Positions 1-7,775 of a DNA stretch of 8,891 nucleotides are shown here, one piece after another. The position numbers and the translations under genes are program-made. The notes beneath the pieces were generated by a model. The model was not told the origin of the DNA. It did not search any database and worked only from the letters and a program-made list of their open reading frames with translations. The stretch is from Candidatus Latescibacterota bacterium (GTDB lineage Bacteria > Latescibacterota > 4484-107), in assembly GCA_030613045.1 (NCBI GenBank), contig JAUWMS010000065.1, positions 1 to 8,891 on the forward strand, written 5' to 3'. Position 1 is the stretch's first letter. Each line of letters begins with the position of its first letter.

Positions 1-882
1 CGTGTCCACTACGGCGTGGTGCAGCCGCTCCAGTCCATCCCCCTTCTCCGCATAGATAATGCGGGTGATCACGTCCTCCCCATAGCTGGCCTGTCTGTTA
101 TGTGTGGCCTTCACCCCCAGCGTCTTACGGGTATTCAGATCCACCAGATCCGCTACCACGGTGGTCGTGCCGATGTCCAGGGCGATTCCATAGTTCCTGT
201 GGGACGTATCCCCAGGTTCGATCAGCACCACCTCTGTGGTCCCGTTCCGCTTCCCAAGGGTAACGGTGACTTCCCATCCACTTTCCCGCAGAAGCCGCCC
301 CAACTTTTTTACATTGGCCAGGCCGGTCTGCATAGGAGGGATCTCTCGATGCCGCGAACGGTCCTTTGATTGCCTCGCACCGTTCGCCCGGATCTCCCGA
401 TACAGGCGTTCGAGATCACTGATATTGTCCTGGAAAGTGGGTGGAGGCAACTTGAGGAAAAGCTTCGTGGCCAGAGGGGAATGAGCAAATAGAACACGCT
501 CCTCAATTTCCGTCTTTCGTTCCACCTCTTCGGCTCTGCTAAAGAGCCCGGCCAACCGGCTGACCTTGGCCTCTTCCGTGAAGATCTGCTCCCGGTCCAT
601 CCTCGATTCCGGAGACACCTCCACCTCCACATCGCCTTGGACCGTGGTCCGGCAGGCCAGCACGTAGCCGGCGCTCCGCTCCTCCTCCGTGAGCCGTCCG
701 CTGAGCTCGGTCTCGAAGGCCCCATCTTTGACGATCACCTTGCACCGGCCGCAGACCCCCTCTCCTCCACAACTGTTATAGATCCGAACATCGGCCGCAA
801 TCGCCGCGGTCAACAGATCCGTCCCCTCCGGAACGAAGGCCTCTTTGCCCCATGGATAGAATGTGATTTTGCATCTTCCCAT
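1..882 (-). CDS. acsV: Corrinoid protein reductive activator, AcsV/RACE-type 2Fe-2S ferredoxin-ATPase (partial, 3' end outside window)
   Basis: Reductive activator that brings oxidised Co(II) corrinoid protein back to Co(I) using ATP, so AcsC/AcsD can accept methyl groups again. The frame is open without a stop from the ATG at 882 to the window edge, giving 294 residues of a protein usually over 600 long. The N-terminal ferredoxin domain (about residues 1-95) has the plant-type 2Fe-2S pattern C38-x5-C44-x2-C47 and C77 (SCGGEGVCGRC, then LACR). A linker or middle domain follows (about 96-220). The ATPase domain of the ASKHA fold begins with GIALDIGTTT, whose phosphate-loop DIGTTT is at 236-241. 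The start is fixed by an in-frame TAG directly before the ATG and by AAGGAG 11 bases upstream. Its place after acsE supports the role. The domain order is seen in the sequence; the substrate is inferred from family and neighbours, and methyltransferase-system activators are the main alternative. Confidence 0.9.
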   Translation of the reverse strand, partial: MGRCKITFYPWGKEAFVPEGTDLLTAAIAADVRIYNSCGGEGVCGRCKVIVKDGAFETELSGRLTEEERSAGYVLACRTTVQGDVEVEVSPESRMDREQIFTEEAKVSRLAGLFSRAEEVERKTEIEERVLFAHSPLATKLFLKLPPPTFQDNISDLERLYREIRANGARQSKDRSRHREIPPMQTGLANVKKLGRLLRESGWEVTVTLGKRNGTTEVVLIEPGDTSHRNYGIALDIGTTTVVADLVDLNTRKTLGVKATHNRQASYGEDVITRIIYAEKGDGLERLHHAVVDT

Positions 883-993
883 CTACCGTTCAGCTCCTTC
901 CTCCTCCATTCCCTCTAAGAGTGGGATCTGGTGCAATCGTTGCAGCAGAAATTTCCGATCCGGAAGCTTGGTTTCGTAAGTCGTCCCACCCAT
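883..993 (-). CDS. Possible small ORF of 36 residues between acsE and acsV
   Basis: A small ORF from ATG (991-993) to TAG (883-885) that I do not recognise. It begins MGGTTYETKLPDRKFLLQ and ends EEEGAER. The product would be charged and soluble, with no membrane segment and no cysteine. It fills most of the 144-base gap between acsE and acsV. Its TAG abuts the acsV ATG, and both are in the same frame. The start has no good Shine-Dalgarno sequence, only a G-rich stretch. It could be a real small protein, a leader peptide that couples translation of acsV, or chance: its last codons coincide with the acsV ribosome binding site, which would force Glu/Gly-rich coding. A composition that reads like protein (KLPDRKFLLQRLHQIPLLEG) slightly favours a real gene. 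No function is proposed. Confidence 0.4.
   Translation of the reverse strand: MGGTTYETKLPDRKFLLQRLHQIPLLEGMEEEGAER
894..899 (-). promoter_or_regulatory. Ribosome binding site of acsV
   Basis: AAGGAG on the minus strand, 11 bases before the acsV ATG. It lies inside the end of the 36-codon small ORF, in a purine-rich GGAGGAGGAAGGAG run, so translation of acsV may be coupled to termination at the TAG next to its start. Confidence 0.6.
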
Positions 994-1026
994 CTTGCGG
1001 CCGGCGCCCCCGTCCCAAATTCAGGC

Positions 1027-1897
1027 TTACAGCTTGAGCCACGAATGGAAATACAGGGAGTGTCCCAACAGAACTTTGGTCGTTTTGACGGTGTCCACTT
1101 CCTCTTGAGTCAACGTGCCGGGGTCTACCTCCTCGCCCTCCATCACCCGGTGAACCAGGTTTACCAGATCCGCTCGCTTTCCTCGGGCGATGGCTACCAG
1201 GTCCGTATCAAACGCGCCGACGATGGCCGATTCCAATCCATATTTCATCAGCATCATCAGATACGTTTGGTTCAGGATCGGCCTCAGTTCATTCGGACTT
1301 CCATTGGATACATTCGACAGCCCACAGGTGGACTTACATCCCGGCGCCATCTCCTTGAACATCTCCATGAACTCGAGAAGCGCCTGCACCTGATCCTGCT
1401 GCGAAGAGACCGGCGCCACAATGGGATCCAGCCACATCTTCTCATCCTCGATCCCCTGCTCGGCTGCGGCCGCCATAAGCTCGGCAGCGTTCGCACCGCG
1501 TTCGGCTGGCCATGCCCTCCACCCCCCAGAGGAGGCCGACAAAGGCCGCATCATACTTCCTGGCCAGTGGGAAAAGCGCCTTCATCCGCTCCGGCCGGCA
1601 CATAATGGAATTGATCACCGCCTCTCCTTTATGAACCTTGATCCCGGCCTCGATCGCTTCCACATTCGTGGTATCCAGAAACAAAGGCAGATCCACCACC
1701 TCTTGAATCGTCTTCACAATCCAGTCCATCACATCGGGACCTCTCCGTTTGGATGGGCCGATATTAATATCCATATAATCCATGCCTGCCTTCCGCTGGG
1801 CCAGAGCCAACTCCCGAATCGGGTCCGCTTCCTTATTCTTCATCGCAACGCCGATCTTCGTGGACATCACATTGATGTTTTCCCCGATCAAGATCAT
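1027..1897 (-). CDS. acsE: 5-methyltetrahydrofolate:corrinoid iron-sulfur protein methyltransferase AcsE (one frameshift)
   Basis: Transfers the methyl group of methyl-H4folate to Co(I) of the corrinoid iron-sulfur protein, linking the methyl and carbonyl branches. It is a cytoplasmic TIM barrel of the pterin-binding (dihydropteroate synthase-like) family. It starts MILIGENINVMS at ATG 1897, with GGGAG eight bases upstream. Pterin-site signatures are visible: DINIGPS near residue 45, LDTTN near 75, INS near 95, and GLSNVSNG in the second half, whose Asn corresponds to the folate-contacting Asn of the Moorella enzyme. The frame breaks near codon 129: after GLLWGVEGM the protein continues one frame over as PAERGANAAEL. 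Dropping one G at 1510-1511 restores a 289-residue protein, slightly longer than the 262 of Moorella AcsE. It lies 84 bases after acsC. The family call is firm; whether the break is real is uncertain. Confidence 0.9.
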
Positions 1898-1923
1898 CAG
1901 ACCATCTCCCTATAATGATAGTG

Positions 1924-1938
1924 TACAATTAACAATGT
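1924..1938. repeat. AT-rich short repeat in the acsC-acsE gap
   Basis: The 84-base gap between acsC and acsE (1898-1981) is AT-richer than the genes. On the minus strand it carries two adjacent heptamers, ATTGTTA and ATTGTAC, sharing ATTGT. This may be a decayed version of the seven-base periodic repeats seen elsewhere in the window. No convincing -35/-10 pair or terminator is seen. Two copies only, so the call is weak. Confidence 0.3.
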
Positions 1939-1981
1939 CCCCCACCCGGCCCACTCTCGAAAATATCACCTATCAACTATG

Positions 1982-3319
1982 TCATGGGTTCCACTGCTTC
2001 AAGTACGCGGGTATATGCGATGCCTCCCGGGGGCCGATTTCAATCGTCCATCCTGGCAGCTCCTCCTCCAATTCCCCCGAAATCTGCGCCGCGTATCCCG
2101 GAATGATCAAATGGTGATGCTTCACCCTATCCCCGATCCCGCACTTGGTCACAAACGGCCCAATCTCCTCTGCCACGAACTTCCCCGCCGCCCATGCCGT
2201 CATCACGGATAGTCCCTCCGTATCCTTGACCAACAGATGGCTGGAAACCCGACTCGTCTCGATCTCGCCGGACACGATGAAGTAGGTCAGCGAGAAATTG
2301 GAGGTGATCAACACCGGGGCATTCTCGTCCGGCCCGCCGATCTCGTAAATCCCCTCCTCCGTAGCCATCGGCCGCTGTGGATCAGTGTAGATGTTCATCC
2401 GCTCCAACAGCAGAGGGAACAGGCTGTGTCCTTCAAAGTTGGATAGGACAATGATCCCCGCATACTTGGCCACAAAGGTCGAAGCGATCAGCGTCTCCTT
2501 CATGGGATCGTCCATCATCTCGCAGGGAAGAGTGATCGTCAGGAAGCCCAGGGGTTTGAACTTTCCGACCAGCGCCGATCTTCGGATAATGATCTGATCT
2601 TCCAGCGCCCGGCGGGAGGTCCTCGATCCGGAATCCAATACAATGTCCTTGATCCCCAATCCACTCAGCCGATCCGTCAGCGCAGCCAATTCCTCTAAGC
2701 TCTCCGCACGCGCAGCCACCGGACACTTGTGCTCCTTGGCCAACTTTGCTACATCGTCCGCATTCTCCTTGGTGGCTGCATAGATCAGCGGCCGCGCCGC
2801 GCCGCAGATCGTAAGCCCGGCCCCCAGCAGATCGCTCATCAAGATCAAGGCGTATCCATTGCGCTGGTGAACCTTCTGAACGAGGTCTGCAAACTTCTTC
2901 GGATCTCCCCGGGTCTCTTTGACCGCCACCACATCGGGCCGGAGGAGAAGCCCCACCCGCTCGTACTGCAGCGTCTTCATCTTCTCCACCCGGGCGTCCC
3001 CCTCCCCCTCGTCCATCGCATCGGTGATTCGGAGAGCCAGCCCCGGCTGGTTCTCAAACGTCTTTTCATGCCGGAACATGACGGTTTCGCCACCGGTCTT
3101 AAAGGCAGCGGCTCCCATGCCGATGGTTATCGGCCGAATGGGCGGGGCAGAGGCCTCCTGAAGCTGGTCTTTGGCCTCCTCCGACACATAGGGGCACAGC
3201 GCAAGCTCCGTCTTACCCATCGCCAACTGCATGGCAAAGGCCAGACACGTGGGGAATCCACACTCCTTACAATTCGTCTTCGGCAGCAACTTAAATATCT
3301 GAATTCCCGTAAGCGCCAT
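1982..3319 (-). CDS. acsC: Corrinoid iron-sulfur protein large (gamma) subunit AcsC
   Basis: Large subunit of the corrinoid iron-sulfur protein, which carries the methyl group from AcsE to AcsB on its cobalt cofactor. The N-terminal 4Fe-4S domain shows C17-x2-C20-x4-C25-x16-C42 (NCKECGFPTC, then LCPYV), the same spacing as in Moorella. This cluster feeds the electron that makes Co(I). A TIM-barrel domain covers roughly residues 90-320. The C-terminal B12-binding domain contains SVMTAWAAGKFVAEEIGPF. The reading frame is intact at 445 residues, matching the family length of about 446. ATG 3319 is preceded by AAGGAG with a six-base spacer, and the product begins MALTGIQIFKLLPKTNC as expected. 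It follows acsB after a 113-base gap holding a long palindrome. It pairs with AcsD, encoded at the head of the cluster rather than next to it. The identification is secure. Confidence 0.97.
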   Translation of the reverse strand: MALTGIQIFKLLPKTNCKECGFPTCLAFAMQLAMGKTELALCPYVSEEAKDQLQEASAPPIRPITIGMGAAAFKTGGETVMFRHEKTFENQPGLALRITDAMDEGEGDARVEKMKTLQYERVGLLLRPDVVAVKETRGDPKKFADLVQKVHQRNGYALILMSDLLGAGLTICGAARPLIYAATKENADDVAKLAKEHKCPVAARAESLEELAALTDRLSGLGIKDIVLDSGSRTSRRALEDQIIIRRSALVGKFKPLGFLTITLPCEMMDDPMKETLIASTFVAKYAGIIVLSNFEGHSLFPLLLERMNIYTDPQRPMATEEGIYEIGGPDENAPVLITSNFSLTYFIVSGEIETSRVSSHLLVKDTEGLSVMTAWAAGKFVAEEIGPFVTKCGIGDRVKHHHLIIPGYAAQISGELEEELPGWTIEIGPREASHIPAYLKQWNP

Positions 3320-3325
3320 ATCTAT

Positions 3326-3331
3326 CTCCTT
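3326..3331 (-). promoter_or_regulatory. Ribosome binding site of acsC
   Basis: AAGGAG on the minus strand, six bases before the acsC ATG. It confirms the start just ahead of the iron-sulfur motif. It lies immediately downstream (in the transcript) of the palindrome at 3339-3418. Confidence 0.7.
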
Positions 3332-3338
3332 TCTTTCT

Positions 3339-3418
3339 CACCGCAAACACGCGAAGAACGCAAAGGATTTCAACCCCCAAGTTTTGGTTTTCTTTGCGCA
3401 CTTTGCGCCTTTGCGGTG
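3339..3418. repeat. Long imperfect palindrome in the acsB-acsC gap
   Basis: Arms at 3339-3367 and 3390-3418 are inverted copies, identical at 23 of 29 positions without gaps, separated by a 22-base spacer that itself has CCAA/TTGG. Each arm is built from CGCAAAG-like units (CACCGCAAA, then CGCAAAG). The structure fills most of the 113-base gap between the acsB stop and the acsC ribosome binding site, so the transcript could fold into a large hairpin there. It looks like a dispersed intergenic palindrome of the REP/MITE-like kind; its effect on transcript ends or stability is inference. It is not a classic terminator, because no U-run follows the hairpin. Confidence 0.7.
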
Positions 3419-3432
3419 CGTTCTCTCCATGC

Positions 3433-5640
3433 TCAAAACAGCGACTCCATCGTCAGCGCAGGATGCCCCATCTCCTCCAAAAACGGAAAAATCTCCTCCT
3501 CCGTCACGCCCACCGTCTCATCCGCGATCATCTCGTAGAGATTCGGAATCCCGATCTCCTCCGCCCGCTTCTCGATCCGATCCCTGATTTCCTCTTTGAG
3601 CATCTTCGGCATCCACACCAACCGCTGGAGGCCCCCGTCTCCTGAGATGAACTTCCGCTGACAGATATTATACTTGCTGTGCCCCACGAACCCCGGCGTG
3701 CTCAGCCCGCCTCCGATGGTTCCTGCTAAGGTCGTGAACTTCATCCCGCACGGCGTCATCTCACTATACTCCCGATTTACCGTCACATCACCCCATTGCA
3801 CATCGGAGCCACCGCCGAGATGCACTCACAGCACCCGCACGTGGTCATCGGGTCATAGACGATACTGTAAAAGTAGTAGTGGTCTATGTTCCCCCGGGAC
3901 GCCTTATACACAAACTCATCTACTCCCTTCCACCGTCCCAACTTGGGGTCGAGGCATTCGCCCTTTTCTACCGGCTGGTTGGGGCCGGTGGGATTGATCT
4001 CGTAAGCCGCCCTGCAGTCCATCCAGTTGTAAGCCCCACAGAGGCCCGTCCGCTCCGGGCTGATCGTACAGACATGGTTCGGTGCGAACGATTGGCACAA
4101 AGTACAGGAATAACATATGTCCGTCGTCTCATCCGTCATCCCCTCGATCCGCGCATCCCGAGCGTCATAGGACGCCCTGGCCTGCTTTAGGATCTCCTGG
4201 ACCTGTTCCTCCTCCGTGTAGATCTTCACCTGAATTTTGTCAAAGATCCTGCCAAAATCCTGATGAAGCCTCGCATGCACGAGGGAGCCAATATGCTTGA
4301 GCCGGAATCCCTTGTCAAAAGCGGACTTGCTCACCCGTATCCACGCAATATCCCGCTGCCCGATGTGCATGATGCCCTGGGCATAGTTGATGAGGTGGTG
4401 GACCTGACGCTCCAGGATCGGCTCAAAATCCTCCTGCATCTCTCTTCCGGCCACTTCCCCCACGATGGCTAATGGGAACATGGCGCCCTGGGACATATCG
4501 TCCAAGTCGGGACCGATAACCTCGATCCTTCCGTCTTCCACCTCATCCATTCGCATAGAGGTAATCCACTCGCACACGGGCACCCGGCCCCCCCGGGCTT
4601 CGGCATATACGTCGTCCCTGCGCACCCGCTCCCCCTCAAAGGCCGCCCCATAGGACACAGGCACCGGCACCTCCGAAACAGTTACCTTCAAGCCCCGCAC
4701 TTCCACGGCCCTGGATACGATCTGATCGTGAGGGACATCGGATACCACATGCTCATACGTACAGATGCCGGTCGGGAGCACCTGCGGGATCGGCGTATCC
4801 GCTATGGTTGGGAACCCCCAGTTGATCGCTCCCGCCGCGTTCGCATACCACTCTTCCGTCACATATCCCAACGGCATCACGAACGCAAAGATCCGATCCT
4901 TATTGTAAATCAGAATCTTCCTGAAATCCCCGGGCTGCATCCCTCCGAACGACATCGCCGCCCGCGTGGCAAATCCCCGCCGCAAACACCGCCGACGACG
5001 TATCCGGCCCGAACGAAACCAGCCGCGTGGGCCAGCCGATCTGGACGTCCGCCTCGACCAACTGCTTCGAGAAACGCTTTCCCTCGTGCTCCCCGCACAT
5101 AAACACGTACAGATTCTTCTCCTGCAACTCCTGCGCGATCTTCGCCGCCACCTCCGGACTCGGCGCAGCCCCCACAATCGCCGCGAACCCCGGCGCCGTC
5201 CCATCCACGAACTCGATCCCCCGCTTCCTTAAAATAACGTCATCCGCCGCGCCCAGCCAGATCGTCTTCTCGTTGGGATCCTCCTGCCCGGTATAGAAGT
5301 CCGGCTCCTCCAGATACCGGATCGCCTCGATGATCTCCTCTGCAAAAAACGTCGCCATCCCAGCATCCAGCGCAGGAGCCAGATACGGAAGATGCACCTT
5401 CTCCCGCACAAACGGAGGAAGCAGCGTCCGACACTGCTTGAGCACCTGCTCCATATCCCCCAATCGCTCCACCTTGATCCCCGTCATCCCATAGATCACG
5501 GGAAGATAGTAAGCGGTATTCGGGAAGCCCACCTCCTGCTTGGGGCCCCACCGATCCATCGCCTCTTTCCACTTCGACTCTGCTCTATCTACAATCTTAT
5601 GAGCGCCCCGTATGGCGGCTGAACAGATAATCTTGGACAC
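3433..5640 (-). CDS. acsB: Acetyl-CoA synthase AcsB, CODH/ACS alpha subunit (two frameshifts)
   Basis: Builds acetyl-CoA from CO, the corrinoid-bound methyl group and CoA at the nickel A-cluster. With both breaks repaired it has 734 residues (Moorella 729). The N-terminal part (about 1-310) is the CODH-contact and CO-tunnel domain. A-cluster ligands are visible: C512, C515, C524 and C534 for the 4Fe-4S cubane (CTLCQSFAPNHVC, then GLCGAYNW) and C601-G602-C603 for the distal nickel. TPCGMKFTTLAGTIGGG follows, and the end reads FPFLEEMGHPAL, as is typical. The start is GTG 5640 with a perfect AAGGAGGA six bases upstream. Break 1: a fourth G at 4975-4978 splits AVFAAG from FATRAAMSFGG. Break 2: a repeated TG near 3785-3790 splits PMCNGVM from TVNREY. 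Residue 604 is Cys where the family has Phe (CGCFE). The 132-base gap from cooS holds a palindrome. The identity is certain; whether the gene is functional is open. Confidence 0.93.
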
Positions 5641-5646
5641 GTTGAC

Positions 5647-5654
5647 TCCTCCTT
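5647..5654 (-). promoter_or_regulatory. Strong ribosome binding site deciding the GTG start of acsB
   Basis: AAGGAGGA on the minus strand, six bases before GTG 5640. This full match to the anti-Shine-Dalgarno end of 16S rRNA supports GTG rather than a later ATG as the acsB start. Confidence 0.75.
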
Positions 5655-5668
5655 TTCAGCTCTCGGAA

Positions 5669-5743
5669 TTAGCCACGAAAAACACCAAGACCCACCGAGA
5701 ACTTCTCAGGTTCTTCGCGTGTCTTCGTGCCCTTAGCGGCTAA
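5669..5743. repeat. Imperfect palindrome in the cooS-acsB gap
   Basis: Outer arms at about 5669-5690 (TTAGCCACGAAAAACACC...) and 5711-5743 (...GTCTTCGTGCCCTTAGCGGCTAA) are imperfect inverted copies with small gaps. Near the centre is GAGAA-C-TTCTC (5697-5707), and at the right end TTAGC-G-GCTAA (5733-5743). The CACGAA-type units resemble the CACCGCAAA units of the palindrome before acsC, so the two probably belong to one loose family of intergenic repeats. It sits between the cooS and acsB reading frames and could fold in the transcript. Any regulatory role is inference. Confidence 0.55.
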
Positions 5744-5772
5744 ATGGCATGCCATCCGCACTCCTATACGGC

Positions 5773-7730
5773 TTACAGCTCCCTCCGCATCTCCATATCG
5801 AACAACACCCGTTCCCTGGCCTTATCAATCCCCAGGGCCTTCCGCTTCTTATCAATGTGCGCGATCCTCAACTTGGCCGCCTCCACCAGATCCGGCTCGA
5901 ACGCCCACATGCCCCCTAACTTCTCCTCGTACCCCTCAAACAGAAGCTGCGTCAACTCCCTACTCCCCGATGTGGGCCACGTCACTCCGAACACCGTGAA
6001 CACCCCGGACGCCACGAAATAGTGTCCGATGGAAATCGCCTTCTCGCTCATCCACTCCGGAGCCGCTCCGGCCACCGGCAGATCGGAGATGTCATCTCCC
6101 AATCCGCCTTCCTTCACCATCGCCGTAGCCGCCATCAGAATCCTCGAATTATCCACACAAGATCCCAGATGCAGCACCGGTGGAATTCCCACGGTCTCAC
6201 ACACCTCAGCCAGCCCGGCTCCCGCATACTCCGCCGCCGCGCCCAGAAGCATCAACCCCGCCTTCGCACACGCCATCGCCGAACACCCGGTCTGAAGCAC
6301 GATCACGTCGTTCTTGATCAACTCCTTGAACCATCCCGACATGCCCCTCATCGTGGGCCGTCCTCGCATTATTACAGCCCACCACACCCGCCACACCGCG
6401 TATCCGTCCCCCGATGATGTTATCGTTCAGGGGCCGATAAGACGCCCGATACATCCCGCCGAGAAGATAGTTGATCGTCTCGTGTGAGAATCCGGCCACC
6501 AGATCCATCTCCGCGTCGGGAATGTCCGTATTCGAGCCGCGATTCCGGAAATTCTTGATCGCCTTCCTCAAAATCTCCTTCGCGGAACGAAGCGCATCGT
6601 GCTCACTGAACTCAATATGCGTGGCCCCGGGAATCTTCGCCTTAGCAGACGTCGTAACGATCTCCGTATGATAACACTGCGCCACGTCGGGCAACGACTG
6701 CATAACACACTGCACGTCCACCACCATCACGTCCACCACGCCCGTAACCAATGCCAGCTCCTGCTGAAGAAAATTTCCCGCCATCGGAATCCCGTGCCGC
6801 ATCAAAATCTCATTGGCCGTGTACGCACATCCCGGCGATGTTGATCCCCTCTGCCCCCTTCTCCTTCGCCAGATTCACCATCTCCTCATCCTGCGCCGCC
6901 ATCACGATCATCTCCGAAAGCAGCGACTCGTGCCCGTGCACGATCACGTTCACCTCATCCTCTTTCAGCACCCCGAAATTCGCCCGACCGATCACCGGCA
7001 CCGGCGTGCCGAAGAGAATATCCTGAAGCTCCGTGGCGATCATCGAACCGCCCCATCCATCGCCGATGGTGCAACGCGTCCCCTGAACCATCAGGTTCTC
7101 GTAATCCATATCCACGCCTATATGGGTCCGGTGCATAACCTCCACGATCTCCCGGTCAATCCCCCGGGGGGTTACCCCCATCTCCTTCCAGACCGCCTGC
7201 CGCTTCAACGGCGCCCGCTTCACAAAATGCAGCTCGCCGTCCTGCCTCCCGAACTCCGCCAACGCCGCCTCCCCCACGTCCTTCGCGATCTCCTCCACAC
7301 TCCGATCCGTTATCTCGATCCCGAAATCCAACGCCACCTGCAGCAACTTCTGCTCATCTTTCACCTCGTACCCCGGCGCATTCCCGTTCATCGCCTCCAC
7401 GAACGTCTGCGCAACCCCCCGTCCATGATCCGAGTGCGCAGCGGCTCCTCCCGCGATCATCCGAATAAAATTCCGCGCCGCAATCGTCTCCACCGTCGCT
7501 CCGCACACTCCTCTCCGCTTCGCCCGATCCTCCTCCGACTCCGCCTTCTTGGGCGCAGGCAGCCGGCACGGCCCCATACTACAATTCTTACAGCAACTTC
7601 CCGCGGCCCCGATCGGACACGGCCGCATCGCATCCGCCCGATCGAAAACCGTATTCACACCATCAGCCGACGCCTTCTCCAGCATCTGCACCGTCGCTCG
7701 ATCTATGCTTCTCTCCTCTGCTTGCGCCAT
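5773..7730 (-). CDS. cooS: Nickel carbon monoxide dehydrogenase CooS/AcsA, CODH/ACS beta subunit (two frameshifts)
   Basis: Interconverts CO2 and CO at the Ni-Fe C-cluster and passes CO through a tunnel to AcsB. ATG 7730 has AGGAG eight bases upstream, and the product begins MAQAEERSIDRATVQ. Repaired length is 651 residues (636-674 in known enzymes). N-terminal cysteines fit the D-cluster (C38, C46) and B-cluster (C47, C50, C55, C76) in SCCKNCSMGPC and GVCGAT. C-cluster candidates are the VHGH histidine near 265, C341 (VDVQC), C452 (GCNN), C482 (QTGCSA) and C524 (GSCVDNS). K563 matches the catalytic lysine. Break 1, near codon 302 (about 6815-6824), falls where the family has MCC-T-(A/G)-NE; only the first Cys (C302) is legible. 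Break 2 is an extra T, seen as AA at 6329-6330; removing it joins EGHVGM to VKELIKND. It follows acsD after 80 bases and precedes acsB. A complete two-domain family match, disturbed only by the indels. Confidence 0.93.
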
Positions 7731-7738
7731 TTTATTCT

Positions 7739-7743
7739 CTCCT
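7739..7743 (-). promoter_or_regulatory. Ribosome binding site of cooS
   Basis: AGGAG on the minus strand, eight bases before ATG 7730. It places the cooS start after the heptamer repeats. A longer open stretch reaching to 8009 in the same frame, which would overlap acsD, is therefore not coding. Confidence 0.65.
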
Positions 7744-7761
7744 AAAGGGAGCATCCAGAAT

Positions 7762-7775
7762 TCAGAATGTTCTGA
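7762..7775. repeat. Short perfect palindrome before cooS
   Basis: TCAGAA-TG-TTCTGA, two six-base arms around two bases, directly adjoining the heptamer array between acsD and cooS. It could be an operator half-site pair or just part of the repeat; the sequence does not decide. Confidence 0.4.

Noticed and set aside
883..885. TAG before acsV read as pyrrolysine or suppressed
   Set aside because: A good ribosome site and an ATG directly follow, and the ferredoxin domain starts normally at that ATG. Kept only as a remote alternative in the findings.
1898..1981. Internal promoter before acsE
   Set aside because: TTGTTA and several TATCAT/TTATAG-like hexamers are present, but none has 16-18 base spacing with a good partner.
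2729..3538. Open plus-strand frame of 269 codons antisense to acsC
   Set aside because: It covers intact acsC and runs through the palindrome into acsB. Low-complexity product, no family match seen.
1027..7730. Programmed ribosomal frameshifting as the explanation of the five breaks
   Set aside because: There is no shared slippery motif or spacer-structure arrangement, the sites differ in context, and CODH/ACS genes are not known to need recoding.
6813..7745. Open plus-strand frame of 310 codons antisense to cooS
   Set aside because: The minus strand here encodes an unmistakable CooS. The antisense product is rich in His, Arg and Pro with no recognisable domain, as expected of a shadow frame in GC-rich DNA.
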